From Circinella umbellata (Eukaryota > Mucoromycota > Mucoromycetes > Mucorales > Lichtheimiaceae): a stretch of 64,000 bases of DNA. The notes beneath the pieces were generated by a model. That model was not told the DNA's origin, ran no database searches, and saw only the letters and a program-made list of their open reading frames with translations. The position numbers were made by a program, and so were the translations under genes. Within the stretch, counting starts at the first letter, position 1. Each line of letters starts with the position of its first letter. The stretch is from positions 124,001-188,000 of the forward strand of contig JAIWNF010000049.1 of the NCBI GenBank assembly GCA_025093555.1. The letters run 5' to 3'. This document shows, piece by piece, positions 1 to 10,381 of this stretch.

Positions 1-51
1 TTTATAATTTTCTCCACTCTACAAGATTGCTCCTTTCGAGCTCATTAAAAG

Positions 52-1061
52 ATGACGTCTAAAATCACGATGCCGTCATTTATGAAAAAACTACCTACTA
101 ACAAAAAGAGAGCAACTATAGTTTCTGATCCTAATTATCAAAAACATGGCGAAACTTCATCTAATCATTGTCAACAGCAAGGCACCCCGCTTAAAGGTAA
201 AGCGCTTGCTGCTTGGTGTAATCGGCAGCGGAAAGAGCTCGTTAAGATGTCTCAGCATCGCGGAACAGATACAGCCAAGTTAGCAGTTAATAGTGAGCCA
301 TCATCTATTGAGAAGTCAGTTTCAGCAATAATGTCACGTCGGCATTATTTTCATCGTCGAAAAAAGCAACAGCAACAGCAACAGCAACAGCTTGGTCAAA
401 CCAATTTTTGTAATGACGACGACGACGACGAAGATGACGATTTCTTCGATGTTGAAGACCATCAGGAAGTAGATGATATTGACAATAAAGATGATCAGAA
501 TGAACTATCACAACATTTACCTCCAACATCACTAAGTGCTAGTGAACCAGTATTAACCACCATCAAACACGATGAAGTAAAATTTGGATCTAGGATGGCA
601 TTATTAGAACGTGCTGTTGAGCTAGGTTGGATAAAAAAAGTATTCGGGCGTCGTCGATCTACTGAAGATCCAGCAGTATCCACAAAAACAGAAATAGAAA
701 CAACAATTATTCCGCCTGCTAATTTTCCCAACGAAGGTACCAAGAGTATTCATGCAATTGTGGAACAATATCATTCTGATGATTCGACGGTTGTAGTTAA
801 TACAAATAAAATTGATGAAAAAACTGAAGTAGAATCAGTTGAAGAACAAAAATATGGTAAGATATTCGAATATAGAATATCAAGTTGTGATTCAAGACTA
901 ATACTTATTATTTAATACAACAAATAGCACATCTACCCATATTTCAATGCTTTTATAATTTACCAGCAACTCCAGGAGACACTGTTGAAGAGCCACCGGA
1001 TGCAAATCCTGAAGACTTTAGTGCATACTGTGATAAGATATTATTCGGTAGATATACTTAA
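52..1061 (+). CDS. Hypothetical acidic, low-complexity protein (2 exons)
   Basis: I do not recognise this protein. Exon 1 runs 52-856 and exon 2 967-1061. The intron starts GTAAGA and ends ACCAG, and joining G|CA keeps the frame, giving about 299 aa. The N-terminal third is basic (Lys/Arg-rich). A Gln run near residues 106-113 is followed by an Asp/Glu stretch near 122-140. A better ordered segment near residue 180 reads MALLERAVELGWIKKVFGRR, an amphipathic basic helix. The C-terminus ends in KILFGRYT. There is no signal peptide or membrane segment. The mix of basic and acidic patches would suit a nuclear or scaffold protein, but that is only a guess. The start is the first ATG after an in-frame break, only 51 bases from the window edge, so an upstream exon cannot be excluded. 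Confidence 0.7.
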
Positions 1062-1297
1062 TTTATCAACACATTAAACTATAGGTTCACAGAGTGTTTC
1101 GAGATCTCAATAGAAAGTGTATCTCATTTTGCTTGTCGTCGATAACAACCGGTCTTTAAAAAGTAGTTCTAGTAAATAATCTATAATAAAAATTCATTAT
1201 CTAATTCTTTAATAATAATAACTTGTCGTTTATTCTCCTCTAACAAAAATAAAAAAAAGAAATCCCTGTCTTTTACTATATTTGACACAAACTCCAA

Positions 1298-4119
1298 ATG
1301 TCACAAATGGAGAATCCCGTTGAAGCATGGGTATTAATGGCCTTAGTAAATAAGGACATGGATGACTTTGATTACAAAAACGCACTTTTATTAGCTGAAC
1401 GATTACATGCTTTGGATAAAAATAACGACGAATATCGATTCCTTTACGCGAAATGTTTATATTTATTAAACGATTATAATGGAAGTTACTCTGTTTTAAA
1501 ATCAGCAGAATCGATCCCGTGTCGAAATTTATATGCACGAAGTTGCCTTAAATTGGGTAATGAAGCAGAAGCAGATAACGAAACACGGCAAACTTTTTGG
1601 CGTGAAGGTGTAAAAGCTTCAACAACCGCCCTGGAAATGCATAAACGCGACTTTTCTGATGTTCATTATTGGGGTGACGGTAATGGAAAATTTTCCTCAT
1701 ATATTTTGATAATATAAATCATACACAAGCGCTAATTTTCTCTAGATCGATCTCTCATACTAAATATCTTTCTACTTTTTCCTTATAATTGAAATTATAG
1801 ATTTATCAAGTGTTATAACACGAAGTCATATGCCAAGTAGAGGATCTATCAATAATTTACTTGGTGAACTTTATTCAAAACTCGAAAATATTCAAGGCGC
1901 AGCAATTCACTTATGGGAAAGTCTTGATGACAATCCATTTAAAATATCAGCATATACAACACTATGTGATATTGCACCAGACGTCATTGACTTTGAAAAT
2001 GCAGCATTACCTAATGATATATTTAAAGACTTTGTTCCTGATTCGACTTGTCTTGACCATGCACCACTTTCTCAACGTAAAGAACAATTACCTCGACCTC
2101 CGTCAACATCAGTTATCGGTATCACATTGAAAGGTCCACGACCTTCCTTGGATCAAGTAGAACCTTATATGCCATCATTACGTAATGATTATCAAGATGT
2201 ATCTTTAGACCAATTACGATCTCTTGTTTTTTTTTCTCATGTAATGAAAGATGGTGATATTACAGATATTCAGCCACAAAGGTAAAAATAAATAAATAAA
2301 TCAAAAATGCTAATACACTACATTTTATTGATCCATATAATAATTAGGTTAATTAAATTATCTTTTTTATATATAAATAAATAAAACCATCAATCTAGGA
2401 GCGAGATTGAAGAAAGAAAGGATATGGAAATCGATATGGTCACTCAAGATATCGACAAGATGAAAGCAGAAGAAGCATATAAAAACAAACATGGATTACA
2501 TAAGAAGCCACCAGCCGAAAAACCACAGCATTTACAAGTTGATCTTATGGCAGGGGCGGATAGTGGTTTATCCGAGGATGATACCCCACAAAATCAATCA
2601 GCTCCGGGTTCTACCTTAAGACTACAAGGACATGATCGGCGTGAAACGACAAAGTAAGTAAATAATAAAGATAAGAAGCAAAAAGTTTTTTTTAATCTGA
2701 ACAAACTCAGTATTATACAAGGACACTGTCATTAAATTGGATGCATTTTCCCAGCAGATCATCGGGTAAAAGCGGAAGAGGACGAGCATCCAAAGGCAAG
2801 GTAAGGGAACTGGGTTTTTGATTTTGTTTATAACTTATCACTATCATTATTTTTTTCACGACAGCTTCAATTTAGCAGCTCGCTCATAATATTACATAAT
2901 AATAGAGAAAAGCAACCGAATCAACAGCACAACCACCACCACCTGAATTAACAGAGGTAATAAAAAAGTGTGGGGAAAAAAGATTAGATTATAATACCCA
3001 TTAGGAAAATTTCTGCCAGAATAATTGTTACGCTAATATGCCGATTGTTGTATGATGTAGGCGGAACAAATATGTCAATACTTTGGCTTATCAACAAATA
3101 ACAATGAGAACACTTTTTTAAAGCAACAACAACCCATTGTACTGGCTGCCATGAACAAAACAATTGGTGTATTACGAATATTAGCTAATGGATACATGTA
3201 CCATTCATTCTACCGGTGCCGAGAAGCAGCATTAGTTTTACAGCAATTGGACGATTCACAATACGAAACAGCCCGTGTACTCTGTCTATTAGGTAAAGCA
3301 TATTATGATGCTTCGGATTATCAAAATGCTCGTGTATTCTTCCGGCGGGCATTTTGGTTAGCACCTTGGTTCTGTGATGGTGTGCCGATTTATTCAACCT
3401 GTCTTTGGTATCTGGAAAATGAGCTGGAACTGAACTTGTTGGCGTACAAGATGAAGCAAAATCGGTCTCATCGCTATGAAGCTTATATTGCTGCTGGTAA
3501 TTGGAGTAAATGTGCTAAAGGTGGTAATGAAGCAAGCAAATGGTTCCAAAAGGCCGTTGAATATGATCCTTCACGCTCTTATGGCCATGCTCTCTTAGGC
3601 TATGAAGAGTGGGAAAAAGGAAATTGTTTAGGTGCTAAATTACACTTTGCAAACTGTATGGTTGCAAACAAACGATCTTATCTCGGATGGTAACTTATTA
3701 TTTTATTTTATTTGTACGACTAAAAGAAATCCCATTATGGAGGTTAACGCGGGAAATATTTGTAAACTCAAAAAAAGGTACGGCTTAGCAACCGCGTACC
3801 AGGGAATGGAACAATTCGGGCAAGCGAAAACATTACTAAATGAAGCTGTACGACTTCATCCGTGTCACCCTGTAGTACTTGTTACCATGGCAGAGGTAAA
3901 TAATAATCTATCGAATAATCCATTAAATTATACTTATACTGACATTGTATGCATATATAGGTTTTAGTTGAACTGGAAGAATATGACTCTGCATATACTT
4001 ATATATGTAATGCACTTGAGTTAAGACATACTACAGCAGCTGAAAAAATTAAAGAAAGAATTGTGCAAGCTATTAACTCATCTAATGCCAAAGAAACGTC
4101 ATATGCTATGGAAGAATAA
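1298..4119 (+). CDS. CDC27: Anaphase-promoting complex subunit 3 (Cdc27/Nuc2-type TPR protein)
   Basis: APC3 is a TPR scaffold of the anaphase-promoting complex, the ubiquitin ligase that triggers mitotic exit; in known complexes it binds the IR tails of Cdc20/Cdh1. Exons by phase: 1298-1679, 1801-2281, 2399-2653, 2755-2800, 2906-2956, 3061-3689, 3778-3895, 3961-4119, giving about 706 aa. The N-terminus carries APC3 TPRs (NALLLAERLHALDKNNDEYR, then LLGELYSKLENIQGAAIHLW). A disordered linker follows (about residues 200-330), then the Cdc27 hallmark segment (TARVLCLLGKAYYDASDYQN, IYSTCLWYLENELELNLLAY, YGHALLGYEEW, YLGWYGLATAYQG). After WYGLATAY only about 85 residues remain, shorter than I expect from animal and yeast Cdc27. 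APC8/Cdc23 and APC7 were considered, but the linker and IYST.LW segment favour APC3. Confidence 0.9.
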
Positions 4120-4619
4120 TAAAAGCAGTAGATCAATAGTATACATAGTATTTAGCTATGCCTTCTTTTTTTTTACCTTTAATTGAAAAAAAAACACTTT
4201 TTCTATGTTTGTGAAAAGAAAAAGTGGGAAGGAGAATTGAATGATGATGCGATATAGATTGATACGTGTGTTTTGGAGTGAGAAAGGGATTAAAAAAAAC
4301 AAAAAGGAGGAGAACAATCAAAAGAACGGATAAAATAAAATGAGATAAACATAAGATTACAGAGTACAAAATGGATGCTAAATAGTGAAATTGAAGAAAA
4401 GGATTAAGAAAACGCATACATATGCTTTTGTTATCGCTGTTGCTGTCATTTTTCGCTCTCTACCTTATCGTCTTTTTTTCCCTTTAATCTATTAGAAGTA
4501 TGATGATTTTTAAAATGAGTAATTTAGGAGAAAAATAATACGATAGAAGATTTAAATCATAGTCGTAAATGGTGTTGTAAAAGTAGTGTAAATAAAAAAA
4601 AATGTTTTTCGTTTTGGTA
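4120..4619. other. Convergent intergenic region, no gene seen
   Basis: About 500 bp of AT-rich DNA lie between the stop codons of CDC27 (+) and the Ert1-like gene (-). ORFs here are short and low-complexity. It presumably holds the two 3' UTRs and polyadenylation signals; AATAAA-like strings occur but none can be assigned. Confidence 0.6.
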
Positions 4620-7198
4620 TTAACTCAAAATCGGTAAGAACTGATAAATATAAAATAAAGTTAGATAAAAAAGAATATAAAATCTCCTCTCATAAATTAC
4701 GTGATATTAACAAGGAATAGTATTTTACTTACATTTCCGACAATGACACTTGGGAGATCAAATATATCACGTTTAATAGTGAAACAAAAAGTACAAGGAA
4801 CAACTCGTTTCGTTGGACTTAATAAAATACATGAGCTGTATACTGCTGAATCTGTATTGTCAAATGCATGCATTGCATATTTCTCCCAATATTCAACGGC
4901 AGACGAATTACTCATAAGCTTATTAATAAAAAGTGTCACGTTAGTTAGGGATGCTGATAATAATACTAACGATAAAAAAAATATGTATACATCATCATTA
5001 CCTCATAAATATATGTCTTTTTACCTAGTAGTGTGTCCCGTGACCACTGTGTGAGTAATGAAAATTCTTTACCGACCAAAGCAATCTCACCCGTCCGTCG
5101 CCATACGACTGTCGGTGTCCCCGAATAACTTATCAACTTTTCATATTCCTAATTATTTTGGCGTAAATGTAAATTATCCATTTCTCAGAATTGAAAAAAA
5201 AATACCCTGGTCCTCTCGTTCACATAATATCAATAGACCCATCTAATCAATAACAAATCTTACCAGTAATGTTCGTTGTAAACACTTTTCGGTGAAAATT
5301 AAATCGTCCTCAGTCAAGTTCATCATTGATGCAAGAACACTAGGTCGAAAAAGTGCAAGAGCTCGACTGATCCGCATTAAATCTTCTCGGCTCATTCTAA
5401 TTTTTTTTTTTAAAAAAAATATATTTTAATCTTTCAAGATCTTCATCATAATTGACACACACATACACATCGAATTAAAGCTATGAGCATGTAATATATA
5501 TCCTCGCTTTACACTATTCCTCTTTTTTTCAATTACCTTTGTCGTACATAGTTAATCAAATAATGATATCCATCCGCATAACTAAATGGTTTCTTTGCAC
5601 TAGAATATGCCATTTCAGGTGTAATTATTTGATTCCGTCGCTTAATCACTGGTGTACTTGGGGATGACGATACAGGGCTATTAGCTACCTTGGCAACAAC
5701 AGCACCATCTCCATAAGCAAGCATAGATGACATTCCAGATGTCGTAGATGGCTGTCTTGAGTCAATTGAAGCTGAAGGTATTGATCCTACACCACCCGAA
5801 GATGATGTAGGCGTTGTTGTTGAGGATGACCTTTGTCGTTGATGTTGTGGAGACTGCTGTGGGGGTTGTTGTTGTTGTTGTTGTGGAGGTTGTAGGGGTG
5901 GAGGCTGATGTCCACCCGAGAATAGCATTGAGGACGGTGGATCAAATGTATTTACTATCGTTGGTGTAACACTTCTCTCAGCTGACTGGGTCTGAACGGG
6001 TGAATTATCATGGGCACTCGTTGACCCCATGGGATTAGAAGGCCGTGGAGCAGATGGCTGTGGTTGTGGTTGTGTTTGATGGGATAAAGTAGATGATGGT
6101 GATTGTGATTGTTGTTGCTGTGCCCACATAGGAAGATTGGGTAAAGTAGGTGTTGTGTTATTAGATGAAGCAGTAGCATCGGTATTTGTCGTATTTGTGT
6201 CCATAAAAGGTGTTCCAAGCATACTTGATAAAAATGAATACTCAAGATTTGTTGCTGATGAACCGAATCCATAATTATAATTCTGTAATAGTTGGCTGGC
6301 ATTGACTAAACTTTGATCGTTACCTTTATATTTTTTAATCCCCCCTCTTCCCGTGTTAGTCAAACTTTATCCTTCTTGTGTCACCTTCTTAAATCCATGA
6401 TATTATAATTATAATTATAACACTATAACTCACCGAAAGATTCTGTATCAACAATCGATGTATTTACACTACTATTGTCCGATGACACTGTATTATTCAT
6501 TGCACCCATTTGCACACCAAGTTGAGGATTAAACGTGGCATTATTATCTGGTTCATTTACTGCTGAATCTATTTTTTTTTTAAAAAAAATGCATGTTTTA
6601 ATAATCAGAATAGTAAATATGTAAAAAGAAAAAAATAAACCGGTTTATTGAACGGGAAAAACCGTTACCATGAACATCCTGTAAATATTTAGCTTTTTTC
6701 CGTGCACCATCGGTACATGTTGAAGCAAGATCACGTTTTATACATCGTTGACAAGGACGTGCTATAAACAAGTATATCATTAATTAGGTCCTAAGGATTT
6801 AATTCATATATAAAATCCGCGTATGTGTAATTTATTATAAAAGCTATTTTGTGGGGTATATATTATGTTTGTGTAAAAACGTAAAAACGTAAAATAAGAA
6901 TATCAGCGCGAATAAAATTAAAATAAAAAAGCTTACAGTCATCACAAGTTAAATGAGCCTAAAATATTTAATTCTAATTAATTAAATCATGAATATATAA
7001 TATTTTATCTTATATTAACATTACCTTTTGACAATGTATGCAAGCTCTAGCAGCTTTCTTTTTCCGTTGGACGGGCTTTTGTGATCTTGATGACATGTTC
7101 ATTTTTTGAGTATTATTGGTATTATTTAATTGAGCTGTAGTTGAAATGGAATTGGCTGTTACTGAGGTGCCTGTTGTTGAAGACACCGCAGTGGCCAT
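4620..7198 (-). CDS. ERT1: Zn(II)2Cys6 transcription factor of the Ert1/AcuK-AcuM gluconeogenesis family
   Basis: Members of this family activate gluconeogenic genes such as PEP carboxykinase and fructose-1,6-bisphosphatase on non-fermentable carbon. Nine exons on the minus strand: 7198-7025, a 22-nt exon near 6957-6936, about 6763-6668, about 6570-6433, 6323-5537, 5396-5264, 5148-5002, 4918-4733 and a 21-nt last exon 4640-4620. The joined zinc cluster reads [29 protein letters not shown], with all six cysteines in place and KKAKYL after it. A Gln/Ser/Pro-rich middle (about residues 140-370) looks like an activation region. The C-terminus has the PAS-like block diagnostic of Ert1: [50 protein letters not shown]. 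The last microexon adds FLPILS, the usual family ending. Length is about 566 aa. Whether it matches AcuK or AcuM is not decided. Confidence 0.92.
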
Positions 7199-7542
7199 AT
7201 GTGAGAGGAGAAAAAAGAAGAGAGAAAAATAAAGTGTGGAGTTAAGAAAGAAAGAGAAGAGTATTCGAAGCTTTCTTCTTTTTAGATTACCTACCCTCAG
7301 TTTTGGGTCCAGCTTCTATATAATTACAAAAAAAAAATCAGCCACTACAGTATGGAGATCCTTTGGCCAATTATATCCAAGACATGGTTAAATACTTTAC
7401 CGTGATTTCCCACTTTGTTTAACACAAGTAAATAATAAACCATGCATCTTTGCACTGAAGCAAAAAAAAAAAAAAAGTGTATAAAAAAGATAGGATTTTT
7501 TTCGTTTTTTTTTTATTTTCAAATATTAATAATAAAATATTT
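7199..7542. promoter_or_regulatory. Upstream region of the Ert1-like gene
   Basis: These 344 bp separate the Ert1-like start codon from the stop of the TVP23 gene downstream on the same strand. They hold purine/pyrimidine-rich tracts next to the start and several A/T homopolymers, and presumably contain the promoter and 5' leader. No specific factor site can be called. Confidence 0.4.
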
Positions 7543-8516
7543 TCATCTTGATCCAAAAAATGAACCAAGTCCTGAACCTACAGCTCGACCAACAAATCCA
7601 GTTGCTTGACTACCCAATGATCCGAGTGCTGTTTGGGCAGCAATACCACTAGCCCATTTCTTCTTGGCATCCTTGTCGCATTGTGTATATCCATAAACAT
7701 TGGCGACATTCAAAACAATTGCCACAACAACAATTACGAGCCATGAAATCTTTAAGGTGAAAATACACGTCAATGCAAGGAGAACCCAGAACACAGGTGT
7801 AGCATACAATACACTCCAAAATAATCTTGAATCTGCTGCGTTATTCATACGGTTAGGCTAATCATATAAATCAATAGAGATGATTTCGTTGTTAGGAAAC
7901 AATAACATAGCAACTTCCTACTTTTCTATCATTATTGCTACTACAATCATTAAAAAGGACTCACACTAGCGCTTTCAAATACCCATCGATTGGATCCGTC
8001 TTCTTGAATTTCATTCCACCATCGAAGTCCCACTAATAATCGTCCTGAAACATTTTTTACAGTCCAAAAGTCGAACGCCAATAATAAAATTGTGACAACA
8101 AACACCAAGGTAAAATTATCTGTAAAAATAGATCCTAGTAGGTACATAAGAAGCGCTCCAAGTCTAAACGCTAAAAAGAAAAAGGCCGCGATCGGATGAC
8201 TGTTGTAATAATGTCAGAAAATAATATATGCATGTGTTCAAAAAACACGTCCAGAAATAACAATTATTTACCTAGATTGTTGAAAGTAGTCTCTAACGGC
8301 ATTATTATTTCTGGAGGCATTAGAAGTATTCATGTTGCCACTACCTGTATTAGTATGGTTGTTGGAAGCTGTACCTGCTTCCAAATCATCAGGTTGAATA
8401 GAAGCATCTGCATGTAGCAGATTTACACGACTTTCATCAGCCTAAGTAAATATATAAAAGAAAAATATTATAAGCTGAATGGCTACCAAAAATATATCTA
8501 AATTATAACAAACCAT
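7543..8516 (-). CDS. TVP23: Golgi membrane protein of the Tvp23/FAM18 family
   Basis: Tvp23 is a small multispanning protein of late-Golgi vesicles linked to vesicular traffic. Minus-strand exons: the last is 7857-7543; the one before ends at 7965 after ...WVFESAS; an upstream exon, 8441 to about 8272, encodes a hydrophilic N-terminus (ADESRVNLLHADAS...). The joined protein contains SHPIAAFFFLAFRLGALLMY, the family core LLVGLRWWNEIQEDGSNRW and four to five hydrophobic segments. It ends in a Gly-rich tail with GSFFGSR. No in-frame ATG opens the 8441 exon. The best start is an ATG at 8516-8514 followed immediately by GT, so the first coding exon would be the start codon alone, spliced to GCTGAT (M-ADESRV). 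The N-terminus is therefore less certain than the rest. Confidence 0.88.
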
Positions 8517-9881
8517 TATGAATAAGTTATGCTTGTGTGTATTTTATGAAATGGTATGAGGGTAAACTTGCTTTTTTTTATTATTTTGCTTGAACAGCAA
8601 ACACTCAGCTAAAAATCATGATTGGACAGAGTATTGCCGATTATGCTACAATAAATATAAAATAATGTGTTGAATAAGAATGAATGCTATCATTTCTGAG
8701 ACTCAATGTGACTACTACATAGTAGAAACATAGAGACAAGACTTTCTCAATAGGATTGATCAAAGAACTGTGGGATAACAAATGCTTTCTGAACATATAA
8801 TTTGATATCTTTGTGCTCTTTGCAGCATGTAATAAGCCCATAAGGAAGATTTAATACTGTATTTTTTTCGACAGAATTACACATTTATTGGTTGAGTGAT
8901 GTTAAAAACAGGTTTATGGTCAAGCTTTTTTATTATTACGTAGCGATGAAAGCAGGATAGTGAATAAGGAATCTTCAGATATGTATTGTTTCCGTAATAT
9001 AAATTCGGCTACAGCTCTACATGTATTCAGGGTTGCTCATGATATGATGTATAAGATCCATGGGGTGCACTAAAATTTTTTGGGTAGTAAACTTCCTTAT
9101 TTGGATTTTCGGTACTTCGCCACTAAATGAGCTTAGAAATGCCCAAAACTACCCAAAAGTGTCTGAAGGAAGGTACCTTTTTTTTCTAGATTCTTGTTTA
9201 TTTTCGGGAACTATAATACATGTTCTCATGCAGCTTAATAATACCCCATACTCTAGTTAACATTATCAGTTATGAATTTTTATATGATATTGAAATTTAA
9301 GAAAAAACAATAACAAAAAATAACAAGAATAGGACTAAAACCATGGGGATCAAAAGGATTCAAATATCGACTCCCTCCATTTTACTTGTACGAGAAAATT
9401 GGCTGCTTTACTTTTATTACCAAAAATGGAAGTACTTACCCAAAAACTATGGCTTTCGTATCAAGGCCTAGTAAGATATAACATCTGGAAAAACCTGTTA
9501 TCACTTGCGTGTTTCAAATATTCTCCAATGCCAATAGCATAGATTATGCCTATTTCAGGAGTATATATAATGTGAAAATAAAAAACACCTTCATAAAATT
9601 GATGTTTAACGAATTGTAAAACTCTTATCCTTACGGTGATTATTCCTTCCGTGTGTTAGCAATATGTCTCTTGATGAATATATGTTATTTCTCTTTTGAA
9701 GAACTGTAATTTATGATGTACGGTCAGTATGATTATATGTGAATGACAAAGTAGCCATACTTTCATTATAACAAACATCAATATTTATCAATTGAATGCA
9801 GGGCGCGGTCAATTTCAACTCTATATTATATTGCTAAAAACGAAAGAGAGATGACATGAGAGTTGATAAAAGTAGGAAAAA
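8517..9881. other. Intergenic region without a clear gene
   Basis: About 1.36 kb of AT-rich DNA. A 66-codon ORF at 9060-9260 has no recognisable domain. Near 9079 and 9148 the strings TTTTGGGTAGT and ACTACCCAAAA form a short inverted repeat about 60 bp apart, possibly a degraded hairpin element. Nothing else is supported. Confidence 0.5.
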
Positions 9882-10163
9882 ATGGAATTTCAGAAAGAAA
9901 TAGACCTACTAAAGGAGGAAGCCAATTTAGTCGACCAGGCGAACCAATCGAACCTTGGAAGTCCAGGTTCTACTTACTGGGAATTAAGAGTACATAATCA
10001 TCTTTTTTTCTTGAGATACAAAGTGTATCTCTCTAATTTAATTTGTGAAATCGGTAGAGCCTTGCCAGCTTTTACTATTGCTTCCTTAAAGGTCATTCAA
10101 AAAAACTTTTACGTACTTCTTTTACTATCAATAGTATTACTGATTATATGTTTTGCGCCATAA
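9882..10163 (+). CDS. Small possible tail-anchored protein, 93 aa
   Basis: I do not recognise this single-exon ORF. It has a charged, possibly coiled N-terminus (MEFQKEIDLLKEEANLVDQA), a middle segment rich in aromatic residues, and a strongly hydrophobic C-terminus (about residues 75-92, YVLLLLSIVLLIICFAP) ending within a few residues of the stop, as tail-anchored proteins do. It stands about 220 bp upstream of INTS11 on the same strand. In favour of a real gene: an intact frame and the ordered charged-then-hydrophobic layout. Against: short length, no family match and an AT-rich setting where chance hydrophobic ORFs are common. Confidence 0.35.
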   Translation: MEFQKEIDLLKEEANLVDQANQSNLGSPGSTYWELRVHNHLFFLRYKVYLSNLICEIGRALPAFTIASLKVIQKNFYVLLLLSIVLLIICFAP

Positions 10164-10381
10164 ATATTCTTTTTTGACCTTAGTTTTAGTATCACTCTAA
10201 TATCTCACCGTTTAAAATAAATAAAAGAGTATCTGTATATGTGATATTGGCACCTATGGTTTAATGTGATTTATATATTACTTGAAAAAAATATAAAGTT
10301 GCAGGCAAATAAAATTTAAAATGAAGAAAGTCGGACCACTGTTCCGAAACATTTTTCTTTCTCTCCTCTCAACAAAAAAAA

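Noticed and set aside
1298..4119. APC8/Cdc23 or APC7 instead of APC3
   Set aside because: The N-terminal TPRs, long disordered linker and the IYSTCLW.L segment after the linker fit APC3/Cdc27.
5955..6302. 115-codon His-rich ORF on the minus strand
   Set aside because: It is an alternative frame of the Gln/Ser/Pro-rich exon of the Ert1-like gene, where the correct frame is fixed by splice phase.
9079..9160. Short inverted repeat TTTTGGGTAGT / ACTACCCAAAA as a transposon
   Set aside because: Only about 11 bp match, with no further copies in the window; too weak to call an element.
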